Source of the DNA: Gracilimonas sp031581265
Lineage (GTDB): Bacteria; Bacteroidota; Rhodothermia; Balneolales; Balneolaceae
DNA length: 64,000 nucleotides
Reading direction: 5' to 3'
NCBI RefSeq assembly: GCF_031581265.1
Contig: NZ_JAVLBQ010000007.1
Location: 38,243-102,242, forward strand
Shown: in pieces, positions 27,853 through 36,634 of the stretch
Layout: each line of letters opens with the position of its first letter
Position numbering within the stretch: the stretch's first letter is position 1
Notes under the pieces: model-generated
Told to the model about the DNA's origin: nothing
What the model saw: the letters and a program-made list of their open reading frames with translations, nothing else
Databases searched by the model: none
Program-made: the position numbers and the translations under genes

Positions 27853-29004
27853 TTAAATATAATCACTCAAGTCAATATCTAACTTTGCAGAATATTGTCT
27901 AAGCAATTCTATTTTGTAATCAGGAACCAACTCTGTCTCACCAGCAATGATCTCTTTAGCCAGCCTTTTGGGCAGTATAAATGACTTTGCGTGTGTACCA
28001 AAATCTTCAGCAATGCTATTTTGAATGGGCTTCATGAGCTTATCTTTCATATTGTTGATGTGGCTTTGACGGTGGCGCATTGCCAGGTAATCTTCTTTAC
28101 TGAGATCATATGAGGCTTTTTTAGTCTTCGATAAATTTCTGGATTCTGCCTCATTGATACTTTTTTGTAATTCTTGCTGCAACTGTTTTTGAAAACCGGA
28201 GTTTTTGATTTTGCCAAATATCCCTTTAGTATTCTGCCAAGACGAAATGTTGTTTGGATTTTTGGCAAGTTCTTCCACAAGCTCCTTCTTTATAATCTGG
28301 TAGAAGGGCTTGTTATACTTTTCTGCAATACCGTCGAAAAAGTCCATCAAATGACAATAAATATGCCATTCATACATCGTCATATTATTCTTTTCCTTTT
28401 CTTTGACCGGATTGTTATGATCAAGATCGCTGTAATCTAATTGGTCAAAGATCGAATTTTCCTGCAATATCCAATCCAGTAGATTTTGTTTTCGGGCTTG
28501 ATCTTCTAAAGCATTTTTAAAATCAAGCAGGTATATAACATCATCGGCGGCATATTGTATTTGCTTGTCTGTCAATGGCCGCTTATACCAATTACTTTGT
28601 TGGGATGAGCTGTTAACCTCAATATCCAGAACCTCACTAATGAGATTTGTCAGTGAAGCCGGTTCATAATTCAACAAACTTGTGGCAATGTCCAAGTCGA
28701 AGATATTTTTTGGAAAACAATCGAGGGAATGAAAGAGTCGCAAATCCTCCCCAAATGCAAAAACGACTTTCTGAATATCTGGATTTTGGATAGGAGGGAA
28801 GATCGTCGAGATGGATAATGAATCACTGAGTGGATCCACTATATAACAATCCTCACCATCATAAATCTGCATCAGGCACATATCAAAACCGTAGCGGTAT
28901 CGGTTACGGTCAAATTCCAAATCAATGGAAAATTGCTTTCTTGTATTCAATTTAGAACTCAGATTTTCTAAATCATGTTCTTCTTTAATGATATGTACTG
29001 ACAT
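27853..29004 (-). CDS. rnd: Ribonuclease D
   Basis: A 3'-5' exoribonuclease for RNA maturation. The 383-residue product has the DEDDy nuclease residues: D and E in FSIDLEFDRNRYRYG, D in FDLDIATSLLNYEP, and YAADDVIYLLDF (Tyr...Asp). An HRDC-like helical region follows around 210-290. The C-terminal segment is lysine-rich. It converges with the CDF gene, with only 18 bp between their stops. Confidence 0.92.
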   Translation of the reverse strand: MSVHIIKEEHDLENLSSKLNTRKQFSIDLEFDRNRYRYGFDMCLMQIYDGEDCYIVDPLSDSLSISTIFPPIQNPDIQKVVFAFGEDLRLFHSLDCFPKNIFDLDIATSLLNYEPASLTNLISEVLDIEVNSSSQQSNWYKRPLTDKQIQYAADDVIYLLDFKNALEDQARKQNLLDWILQENSIFDQLDYSDLDHNNPVKEKEKNNMTMYEWHIYCHLMDFFDGIAEKYNKPFYQIIKKELVEELAKNPNNISSWQNTKGIFGKIKNSGFQKQLQQELQKSINEAESRNLSKTKKASYDLSKEDYLAMRHRQSHINNMKDKLMKPIQNSIAEDFGTHAKSFILPKRLAKEIIAGETELVPDYKIELLRQYSAKLDIDLSDYI

Positions 29005-29067
29005 TGGGTTATTTAAAATGAAAAAGTTGAGCTAAAGTATTAATAATAATGTTGAAATGTGAGATAT

Positions 29068-29955
29068 TTAGCGGTGTTTTGAATAATGATTAGATGCTAA
29101 AACGGATGAAAGTTTCTCCAAAGTTTCCTCTGAGACCGGATCATCAAAATGTTGAATTATATCACGCAATTGCTCATTGGTTCTAATACCCAACACTGCC
29201 GAAGCCACAGCGGTATGTTGTAATACATACTGAATGGAAAGAGCAGTAGGATTCCCCATTTTCTTGATTTCACTTTGAAGTTTACCAAAGTCTGCTACAC
29301 TATAATTCAGATATTCTTTGGGAGACTTATTAATCAATAAGCCTTTAGCAAGTGTACCCCTCGTTATTACACTAATGTCATTTTCAGCCAGTAGATCCAA
29401 AATTTCTTCTTCAGGTCTTTTATCCAAAAGGCTATACTGCATCATCACACAATCCATGTTAGAGCGTTTTACCCATTCACGGATTGTATTTGGTCTGATG
29501 GATGAAATGCCATATGCGCGAATTTTGCCTTGCTTCTTGAGTCGTTCAAATGCCTCGATGGTTTCATCAATAGGGTCGTCTATAGTGCCTCCATGTAGCA
29601 TATATAGATCGATGTAATCAGTTTGTAATCTGCGCAGACTTTCATTTACTGCAGTGAGAATGTGTTCCTTTGACGGATTCCAATCCCAACCCGAACCATT
29701 TTCCTTCCACTCATTTCCCACTTTTGTTGAAATTAGTGTGTTCTCCCGAAAAGGGTTTAGCGCTGTACCAACCACCTTTTCATTTAATCCTTTGTCATAC
29801 AAATCAGCTGTGTCAAAAAAGTTAATGCCCGATTTATATGCTTTCCGTATCAATTTGGAATTGTGGTCTAGCCCTTTGTCGATTTCAAGCGACATACAAC
29901 CAAAACTGATTTCACTGACTTTAATGTTTGTACTTCCCAACTGTGTGTACTTCAT
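29068..29955 (-). CDS. Aldo/keto reductase
   Basis: A 295-residue NAD(P)H-dependent oxidoreductase of the AKR TIM-barrel superfamily. The catalytic tetrad is visible as Asp and Tyr in FFDTADLYDKGLNE, Lys in LISTKVGNE and His in DLYMLHGGTIDDP. The cofactor loop near the C-terminus (AVLGIRTNEQLRD) fits. The substrate is unknown. It lies downstream of no obvious partner; rnd follows in the same direction 63 bp away. Confidence 0.92.
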   Translation of the reverse strand: MKYTQLGSTNIKVSEISFGCMSLEIDKGLDHNSKLIRKAYKSGINFFDTADLYDKGLNEKVVGTALNPFRENTLISTKVGNEWKENGSGWDWNPSKEHILTAVNESLRRLQTDYIDLYMLHGGTIDDPIDETIEAFERLKKQGKIRAYGISSIRPNTIREWVKRSNMDCVMMQYSLLDKRPEEEILDLLAENDISVITRGTLAKGLLINKSPKEYLNYSVADFGKLQSEIKKMGNPTALSIQYVLQHTAVASAVLGIRTNEQLRDIIQHFDDPVSEETLEKLSSVLASNHYSKHR

Positions 29956-30122
29956 AAATACCTGTCATCTTAAAATGGATTAGTATAAGTAAAAGAATTC
30001 ATGAATGATTCCATTCAGCAGTTAAGCTATGAAAGCACACATCTGATAACCTTTTAATCTTAAAATGAATAAGATGTGCAAAGTTTTTGCAAGTTTTGAG
30101 ATATGATCAGGACAATAATTCC

Positions 30123-31052
30123 CTAAAAAGTAGTATTCCGGATCAGGAACTTTCCATTGAAAGTCAATGGAGTTGCTTTTCCTTTATAAAGTAAAGAATC
30201 TGGTTTTGGGTTCTCATTTTTTGGAATCTTTACACCATGGATATGCAAGTGAGGCTCTGTGGTATTTCCTGTATTGCCAACCTCTGCGATAGGTTGATTG
30301 GCTTCAATTTTGTCCCCTTTCTCGACCTTGATACTTCCTTGTTTTAGATGAGCTAATACGATATATAAACTATCTTTTTTAATCCAGATATGATTCCCGG
30401 TAGGTTGTTCTGAAACTGTTTTGGGTGGAATTTGATCCGGTAAACTGTCTTTTGCATCTACGATAGTACCTGATAAAGGGCTGTAAACCGTTTTTCCAAA
30501 AATACTATATTTGTGTAGCTGTTTTGGAAATAGCCCTTCAGCTCGAAATCCCCAGTCATTTAGTTTAACAATATCGAGAGCATATTTTTGTTGGTCAGCA
30601 ATTCCATGGTAATTCAAAGCAATTGTACTACCACCATGTATTACGTAATTAGTTTCTCCTTTTAAAGGATAAGTTAAGTCCAATTTTTTTTGCTTAGTTC
30701 CAGTCCCCAATAAACTCCAAAGTAGTATTACAACAAATAGCAGTATTTCAGAAATTTTCCCCCAACTCAACTTCATCTTTTTACTGTTATATGTGGGCAG
30801 ATCTTTTACTTGGAGGAAGGAAGATAATGCTGCTATCAAGAAAAATGTATTCAGCCAATATCTCAATCCATATCCAATTACATCCCAGCGAAATACAAAA
30901 AATAGAGTAGCTAATAAAAGTAAAAAATGGACAAAGGATACTGTCCAGTTGACTTTTAATTCAAAATTAGATTTCCATAACCGGTAAATTAAATACAGAG
31001 GCATCCCAACTTGAATAATTGGTATCAAAGCAAAGAGTAGAGGAAATAGCAT
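30123..31052 (-). CDS. Membrane-anchored M23 (LytM-like) family protein
   Basis: A 309-residue protein with three or four N-terminal membrane segments (residues 1-110), then an M23 peptidase fold. The metal motif HLHIHG (HxH) is present near residue 270, and NHIWI...LAHLKQGSIKVEKGDKI is typical of the fold. The usual upstream HxxxD zinc site reads QKYALD, so the first His is replaced; some related proteins share this Q-x-Y-A-L-D form. Activity on peptidoglycan is therefore uncertain. Confidence 0.8.
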   Translation of the reverse strand: MLFPLLFALIPIIQVGMPLYLIYRLWKSNFELKVNWTVSFVHFLLLLATLFFVFRWDVIGYGLRYWLNTFFLIAALSSFLQVKDLPTYNSKKMKLSWGKISEILLFVVILLWSLLGTGTKQKKLDLTYPLKGETNYVIHGGSTIALNYHGIADQQKYALDIVKLNDWGFRAEGLFPKQLHKYSIFGKTVYSPLSGTIVDAKDSLPDQIPPKTVSEQPTGNHIWIKKDSLYIVLAHLKQGSIKVEKGDKIEANQPIAEVGNTGNTTEPHLHIHGVKIPKNENPKPDSLLYKGKATPLTFNGKFLIRNTTF

Positions 31053-31176
31053 GTTTTTGGCACTTTTTAATTGACTAAAAAACCAGGATTAATTATTTCA
31101 AAAGAAATTAATCCTATTGGTTAAAATTAAATTCACCTTCTCACATTTGTTCTATAACCTGCAGTAATAGACCAGT

Positions 31177-32202
31177 TTATTCTTTTAAGTGAAATATCGC
31201 ATACTCTTCAGGGTAATGTAATGTCATTTGGAAAAATTGAAATACAGACCCACCTAAAGCACCAATTATCTCTTTATCCATCATTGAAGCCATATGTTCC
31301 CTAAAAACTTGATCTGGGCGAGTTGTAAACCAAACTGGTCCAACTGTGTGACCTGCAATTCTAATTTCTGGAACTTTTATATAGTTGGCGCCGGTAAATT
31401 TTTCTCCTTTTTTTATTACTTGCCAGTTTGGATTCTCCTCATGCCATTTTTCAAATTTAGATTGCGTTATATAACTTGCCCCTCGTGTAGGGGGTAAATT
31501 ATCATCCATTTTCTTATGAGCATTGTTACTTACAAAAGTGGTAGCACCTGTATCAAGTAGAAAATTTAGTCGTTCTCCATTTACATATGCTTGAATTCTT
31601 GGTAAGTGAGTTTTGTGCCTATTACGATCATCTTTTGAAAAGAAAAGATCTACCATATGTTCTTGACGTAAGTTATCTGAGTTAAATGAATTATGCAGTA
31701 AAAGCTCTTCTTCCCCATATTTAATGGTCCAAATGCGGGTAGCAAACCAATCTTGGCCAAGCATTCCCTCATCAATAACTCCCTCTTCTTGTAGCTTCTT
31801 ATTCATGCCGGTTGCGGGTGGCATCACTAACATTTTGTTAGCAAATAAATCTTTTTTTCTATTTAGGACTGTCTCTTTTGCTGAATCAAAATCATAATGC
31901 ATAAAAGGAATTTTATAGTTTGACTGTAATTCTGGTATATCTGCTACCATTAATTGTCTTCCTCCAGCTTTCTCTTTCTCTATTTTAAGATCCAAATTAT
32001 CAGCAAGTTGTTGAGTGATAAAAATTCCACCTCCGCCCGTATCTGTAAAAAATTTAATAGTATCTTTTTCCATAGTAACCGTCTCTATATAAATTTGATT
32101 TGCTTCAAATTTAGCTGGAAGTTTCTGGTAGTTAGATTGTGAAAAAAGTAAATCAGCAGGAAAGATCAGTGCAATTATGAAAATTATAGTAGTAAATTTC
32201 AT
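31177..32202 (-). CDS. Exported retropepsin-like aspartyl protease
   Basis: A 341-residue protein with a signal peptide (MKFTTIIFIIALIFPADLLFSQ). Two retropepsin-like repeats are seen: FTDTGGGGIFI around residue 55 and FLLDTGATTFVS around 218, each with the D-T-G active-site triplet. A second-lobe IGALGGSVFQFF ends the domain. Two motifs in one chain suggest an intramolecular, pepsin-like pair rather than a homodimer. The substrate is unknown. It is divergent from the symporter operon across a 225-bp gap. Confidence 0.8.
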   Translation of the reverse strand: MKFTTIIFIIALIFPADLLFSQSNYQKLPAKFEANQIYIETVTMEKDTIKFFTDTGGGGIFITQQLADNLDLKIEKEKAGGRQLMVADIPELQSNYKIPFMHYDFDSAKETVLNRKKDLFANKMLVMPPATGMNKKLQEEGVIDEGMLGQDWFATRIWTIKYGEEELLLHNSFNSDNLRQEHMVDLFFSKDDRNRHKTHLPRIQAYVNGERLNFLLDTGATTFVSNNAHKKMDDNLPPTRGASYITQSKFEKWHEENPNWQVIKKGEKFTGANYIKVPEIRIAGHTVGPVWFTTRPDQVFREHMASMMDKEIIGALGGSVFQFFQMTLHYPEEYAIFHLKE

Positions 32203-32427
32203 GATTTTGTTAGAATATTATGATCGATTTGTGAAAATTACGTGCGTAAAAACAATTAGTTACGCCAATAATTTCAAAGAATGTAAATCATAGATTATCA
32301 TTTTATTTGACTCTGGTAATTAAAATATCAATCGCATTTTGATTCATCCTTTTCTGATTTCCATTTGATTCATTCCTGCAAATACTGCATACTAAGCGGG
32401 AAATAAAACCTATGGAGGTCAAACACA

Positions 32428-32688
32428 ATGTCGGAAAGGGACTTAGAAGGATATTGGAAAAAAAATTTAAGCTACCTGGGGATACTACTCAGTATCTGGT
32501 TTGTAGTTTCATATGGATTTGGAATTTTATTAGCCCCTGCATTAAATGAGATTCAAATTGCCGGGTTTAAACTTGGGTTTTGGTTTGCCCAACAAGGCTC
32601 CATCTATACTTTTGTGATCCTCATCTTCGTGTACGTGTATTTAATGAATAATCTGGATAAGGAATTCAACGTGCGGGAGGACGACTAA
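32428..32688 (+). CDS. DUF4212 small subunit of a sodium:solute symporter
   Basis: An 86-residue membrane protein with two hydrophobic helices (LLSIWFVVSYGFGILLAP and IYTFVILIFVYVYLMN) and the start ERDLEGYWKKNLSYLG typical of DUF4212. It is always found just before a VC_2705-type symporter gene; here the stop is 2 bp before the next ATG. It is thought to be an accessory subunit of the transporter. Confidence 0.92.
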   Translation: MSERDLEGYWKKNLSYLGILLSIWFVVSYGFGILLAPALNEIQIAGFKLGFWFAQQGSIYTFVILIFVYVYLMNNLDKEFNVREDD

Positions 32689-32690
32689 TC

Positions 32691-34457
32691 ATGGATGTTC
32701 AAGTTTGGACCTATATTTTAGTTGGAATCACATTCGCTCTTTACATTGGAATTGCGATTTGGGCGAAAGCCGCTACCACCAGCGATTTTTATATAGCAGG
32801 TGCACATGTAAGTCCCCTGACTAACGGTATGGCCACGGCCGCAGACTGGATGTCGGCCGCTTCTTTTCTTTCCATGGCAGGGCTCATTTCTTTTATGGGC
32901 TACGACGGTTCCGTATATTTGATGGGGTGGACCGGAGGGTATGTATTGCTAGCGTTATTATTGGCTCCATATCTACGCAAGTTTGGTAAATTTACTATTC
33001 CTGATTTTATCGGGGATCGCTACTATTCAAATTTCGCCCGAACCATTGCTGTTATTTGTGCGGTGATTGTATCCTTCACCTATGTAGCAGGGCAGATGCG
33101 AGGAGTAGGCCTTGTATTCTCTAAATTCCTGGAAGTGAATATTGATATGGGAGTTCTAATTGGGATGGCTATCGTATTTTTCTATGCGGTTTTAGGGGGA
33201 ATGAAAGGTATTACCTACACGCAGGTCGCCCAATATTGCGTACTTATCTTTGCTTTTATGGTACCCGCTTTTTTTATCTCCTTTCAGCTAACCGGAAATC
33301 CTGTTCCTCAACTTGGGTTCGGCTCTACTTTAGCTGATGGCTCGGGACAATTTCTACTCGAAAAGTTGGATGAGTTGCATACAGAACTTGGCTTTGCCGC
33401 CTATACCAGTGGGACTAAAAGTACTGTGGATGTCTTTTTCATTACAGCTGCTTTGATGATAGGTACGGCCGGACTCCCTCATGTGATTGTGCGATTTTTT
33501 ACTGTTCCCAAAGTACGTGATGCCCGAATTTCAGTGGGATATGCACTCATTTTCATTGCGATACTATACACCACAGCACCGGCTATTGCTGCTTTCGCCA
33601 AATACAATTTAATGGAAACCGTAAGCGAGGAAGAATACACCGAAATGCCGCCTTGGTTTAATACTTGGGAAGAAACAGGACTCCTCACTTGGGTTGACAA
33701 AAATGATGATGGCATTATCACCTATGCACCTGGTGAAGCTATTGAGGGCTTACCTGATATACAGCGAACTGAAGAAGGGGAAGTTCTCCGTGGAGCATTC
33801 GGTGAAGTGCTTGTCAATAATCCTCCGGCAGAGGGTGAGAATGAACTGTATGTAGATCGGGATATTATGGTATTGGCCAATCCCGAAATAGCGAATTTAC
33901 CGGCTTGGGTTGCCGGTTTGGTAGCCGCCGGTGGACTTGCTGCCGCCCTCTCAACGGCAGCCGGGTTACTCTTGGTGATATCCACAGCAGTTTCTCATGA
34001 TCTAATCAAAAAGCAGATTCAGACTGATATTTCAGATAAAGCAGAATTGATGTGGGCACGAATTTCTGCTGCGGGTGCGGTATTGGTAGCCGGATATTTT
34101 GGGATTAATCCGCCCGGTTTTGTGGCAGAGGTAGTGGCCATTGCCTTTGGGCTTGCTGCGGCTTCATTTTTCCCTGCTATAATCCTTGGTATTTTCTATA
34201 AGAAGATGAACCGACAGGGAGCCATTGCGGGAATGATTGCCGGATTGTTGTTTACGTTGGCTTATGTAGTTTTCTTCAAGATTGCTTTCCCGGAATATAA
34301 TACACCGGAATATTGGTGGTTTGGAATCTCTCCGGAGGGTATTGGAACACTTGGAATGCTACTGAACTTGGTAGTTTCGTATGCGGTTGGAATGATTTTT
34401 CCTGAGCCGCCTGAAGACGTACAGGAACTGGTAGAAGGTATTCGGTATCCTCAATAA
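32691..34457 (+). CDS. Sodium:solute symporter, VC_2705 (acetate-permease-like) subfamily
   Basis: A 588-residue inner-membrane transporter, probably importing a short-chain carboxylate with Na+. About 13 transmembrane segments are predicted. The SSS family features are ATAADWMSAASFLSMAGLI, GGYVLLALLLAPYLRKFG, FTIPDFIGDRYYS and TVPKVRDARISVGYALIFIA. A large soluble insert (about 305-400) carries a DKNDDGIITY calcium-loop-like motif near residue 335, common in this subfamily. A terminator follows at 34479. Substrate identity is inferred from the family. Confidence 0.92.
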   Translation: MDVQVWTYILVGITFALYIGIAIWAKAATTSDFYIAGAHVSPLTNGMATAADWMSAASFLSMAGLISFMGYDGSVYLMGWTGGYVLLALLLAPYLRKFGKFTIPDFIGDRYYSNFARTIAVICAVIVSFTYVAGQMRGVGLVFSKFLEVNIDMGVLIGMAIVFFYAVLGGMKGITYTQVAQYCVLIFAFMVPAFFISFQLTGNPVPQLGFGSTLADGSGQFLLEKLDELHTELGFAAYTSGTKSTVDVFFITAALMIGTAGLPHVIVRFFTVPKVRDARISVGYALIFIAILYTTAPAIAAFAKYNLMETVSEEEYTEMPPWFNTWEETGLLTWVDKNDDGIITYAPGEAIEGLPDIQRTEEGEVLRGAFGEVLVNNPPAEGENELYVDRDIMVLANPEIANLPAWVAGLVAAGGLAAALSTAAGLLLVISTAVSHDLIKKQIQTDISDKAELMWARISAAGAVLVAGYFGINPPGFVAEVVAIAFGLAAASFFPAIILGIFYKKMNRQGAIAGMIAGLLFTLAYVVFFKIAFPEYNTPEYWWFGISPEGIGTLGMLLNLVVSYAVGMIFPEPPEDVQELVEGIRYPQ

Positions 34458-34478
34458 TAATTATGGATTAATTGAAGT

Positions 34479-34504
34479 AAGCCCACTTTTGTAAGGTGGG
34501 CTTT
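34479..34504 (+). terminator. Terminator between the symporter and the next gene
   Basis: The 8-bp stem AAGCCCAC (34479-34486) with GTGGGCTT (34496-34503) lies in the short convergent gap. A short T/A-rich flank follows on either strand. Confidence 0.65.
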
Positions 34505-34539
34505 ATCCTCAATATCTAATTTAAGATAGTGGCAGGATA

Positions 34540-35046
34540 TTATTCATCAACGGCCCAGGGAAAGTATTTTTTGATGTGCTTGTCTTTCCCCTTGAACCGG
34601 ATGTTCTCATTTCCCTTAATTTTGTTGGCGATATGCTCAACCGGCTTTCCAAATTCACTGTATAAATTACCAAGTGATATCGTTTTTCTCCCGCTTTTGA
34701 TATTTACCAGCATCACATCAACAAAAATTTCATCTATCTCATCAATATCAAAACTGAAAGAACCAAAGAGTCCTTTTTTAGAAAGTGTATTTTCAGATAT
34801 ACTTATTTCGTATTGAGCGGTATAAATTATCGACAAAATCGAGGCGATAAATAAGAGACTAAAGAATATAGGAATCCAGGTTTCAACATCTTCCTTAATA
34901 TTGAAGACCACAAAGTTGACTTGAAATAAGGAACCGATCACAATATCGAGTGAAACAACGGCGAGGAAAAGAGCACAGATATAGCTAATCCCTTTCCAAA
35001 TTGGTTTAAGAGAAGTGCTGTAAGTGGTAGTATTCATTGGACCCAT
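34540..35046 (-). CDS. Two-helix membrane protein of unknown function, PH-like soluble end
   Basis: A 168-residue protein. Two transmembrane segments (about 20-42 and 60-82, the latter reading FFSLLFIASILSIIY) are followed by a beta-rich tail (YEISISENTLSKKGLFGSFSFDIDEIDEIFVDV) resembling a bacterial PH domain of the YdbT/DUF304 type. ATG codons at 35046 and 35037 are both possible starts. No function is recognised. Confidence 0.55.
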   Translation of the reverse strand: MGPMNTTTYSTSLKPIWKGISYICALFLAVVSLDIVIGSLFQVNFVVFNIKEDVETWIPIFFSLLFIASILSIIYTAQYEISISENTLSKKGLFGSFSFDIDEIDEIFVDVMLVNIKSGRKTISLGNLYSEFGKPVEHIANKIKGNENIRFKGKDKHIKKYFPWAVDE

Positions 35047-35115
35047 TTTATTTTATTCATTTTAACGAAACAAATAAATAATAAAATGGAACCTATATCA
35101 AGAAAGAATATTTAC

Positions 35116-35556
35116 TTAGAACCAGCCGGTGCCTAAACCACGGAAAGGCCATGGGATGGAAGCTATCATGATTAGCAACCCAATTCCGTAGGTAATAGCA
35201 ATTCGCTTGTGTTTAGATAAAGACCGATCCATTTTTTTGGCGGTGCTAAATCCAAAGGTGATGAGGCCAATGGCAATAAGCATCATGGTGATATGTTCAA
35301 CGGTATAAAAGCGTAGTACAGAACTTTCCATCACACCGGATTCAAAAGAAACCTTAGGACTGATGAAATAAAGTACTAAGCCGATCAATAATTGAATATG
35401 CGTAAATATAAGAGCAAGAAGAGCGGCTAATTGATCTGATTTCTGATATTGTTTTTCCCCGGTCCAGCCGGAAATAGCTTTATATATAGCCCAAATAATT
35501 AAGACCAAAACGATCCATCGAAGTCCAGAGTGTGCGTGAATTAAGCCGGTGTACAT
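35116..35556 (-). CDS. Four-helix membrane protein, cytochrome b-like
   Basis: A 146-residue integral membrane protein with four predicted helices. Histidines sit at helix ends in positions suited to heme ligation: IHAHSGLRW near residue 8, THIQLLIGL near 52 and EHITMMLIA near 87. Proteins of this type are often labelled cytochrome B in Bacteroidota. Heme binding is inferred only. It is transcribed away from the DUF4212 region and ends IPWPFRGLGTGWF. Confidence 0.65.
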   Translation of the reverse strand: MYTGLIHAHSGLRWIVLVLIIWAIYKAISGWTGEKQYQKSDQLAALLALIFTHIQLLIGLVLYFISPKVSFESGVMESSVLRFYTVEHITMMLIAIGLITFGFSTAKKMDRSLSKHKRIAITYGIGLLIMIASIPWPFRGLGTGWF

Positions 35557-35586
35557 ATTTGAAATATTTAGTTCTGATTTTTAAGG

Positions 35587-35694
35587 AATATAGGGAAAAT
35601 TGACTGATTTGGTTAATGGTGAAATTGGTATTGGTAATTTGTTTCGAATACAATTTCGGCGTATCGAAAAAACCAATAACGAATACCCTATATT
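35587..35694. repeat. Imperfect palindromic element including dispersed repeat copy 2
   Basis: The ends are 9-bp inverted repeats AATATAGGG (35587-35595) and CCCTATATT (35686-35694). Inside, GGTATTGGTAA faces CCAATAACGAATACC. The segment 35661-35688 matches 16678-16703. The right end overlaps the stop of the DUF1499 gene. Confidence 0.65.
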
Positions 35695-36053
35695 TTCGAC
35701 TCCAGTTTCCTGAAGATACGTTTTACCCGACGTTTATTAACACCGAGATCATAAGCTCCAAGCCGACTTGCACTGCGAATGAAAACTGTAGTTTTATCAC
35801 TATCTTCATCCAGAATTACATCCACATCATCTTTAAATCCAAATAGCGGGATTCGATATACGGAATGGACTTCAAAGTGATCAGAATCAATTACTTCAAA
35901 ACTGTGGGCTTCCTTTGCGAAAATATTCTTTAAAGCTTCAAAAACTACATCGGCTTTAGCTTTATAAACTTTGGAAGTCCGAATACAATTTGGAGTAACA
36001 GGGCAGGGTGGAAGTGGGTTGTTCTTAGAATTTTGAGCCATGAAGCGTGCCAT
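35688..36053 (-). CDS. DUF1499 domain-containing protein
   Basis: A 121-residue protein with the DUF1499 start CPVTPNCIRTSK (a CPxxPNC-type motif), then FEVHSVYRIPLFGFKDDVDVILDED and IRSASRLGAYDLGVNKRRVKRI. The family is small, uncharacterised and widespread. There is no signal peptide. It is encoded downstream of the interrupted LOG gene with a 29-bp gap, in the same direction, and its stop lies within a palindromic repeat. Confidence 0.88.
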   Translation of the reverse strand: MARFMAQNSKNNPLPPCPVTPNCIRTSKVYKAKADVVFEALKNIFAKEAHSFEVIDSDHFEVHSVYRIPLFGFKDDVDVILDEDSDKTTVFIRSASRLGAYDLGVNKRRVKRIFRKLESKI

Positions 36054-36082
36054 TTAGGTTGTAGATCATATTGGCAATTAAA

Positions 36083-36634
36083 TCAATCTAGCTCAAAAAA
36101 TCGTTCCAGCTGCTTTAAGCAGGATTCCAGATCATCACAAACATGGAAGAGGGAAAGGCTTTCCTTGTGGATGAATTCATGCTTCACGGCATTCTCGGTG
36201 TACTTTATGAGTCCGTCAAAATACCCATCCGCATTCAGCAAAAAGATAGGCTTATTGTGGAGCCCGAGCTGACGTCAAGTCAGGATTTCAAAGAATTCAT
36301 CGAGGGTGCCAAAGCCTCCGGGAAGTACAAGGAAAGCGTCTGAAAGAGATTCCATCAACGCTTTGCGGGTATGCATATCCTGGGTTTCGTGCAGATCAGT
36401 CAGCCCTTTATGAGCTACTTCAAGTTCTTTGAGGTGAGTCGGAATAACTCCAAAAACTTTACCACCTTCAGTAAGGGCGGCATTGGCTAACTCTCCCATC
36501 ATCCCGATTCTACCACCGCCATAAACGATACCCCAGTCGCGGCGGGCTATTTGCCGTCCTGATTCTTTAGCTAATTCAGGAAATTTTGGGTTGTTACCTT
36601 TTTTGGAACCACAATACACACAAATATTTTTCAT
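36083..36634 (-). pseudogene. LOG family protein (Rossman-fold nucleotide-binding), interrupted by one in-frame TGA
   Basis: Homologous to LOG/TIGR00730 proteins that release cytokinin bases or act as nucleotide-5'-monophosphate phosphoribohydrolases. The first 119 codons carry ICVYCGSKKG, VYGGGRIGMMG and LPGGFGTLDEFFEIL (the PGGxGT-E motif). A TGA at 36275-36277 stands where a Trp is expected, and the same frame then continues 63 codons (RQLGLHNKPIFLLN...) to a TGA at 36083. One G-to-A change from TGG explains it. Full-length would be about 183 residues, the family norm. Its start overlaps the cysteine desulfurase stop by 1 nt. It may be a recent pseudogene, a sequencing error or readthrough. 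Confidence 0.85.

Noticed and set aside
36143..36343. Plus-strand ORF of 66 codons over the LOG gene
   Set aside because: The minus strand carries the family sequence; this is its shadow.
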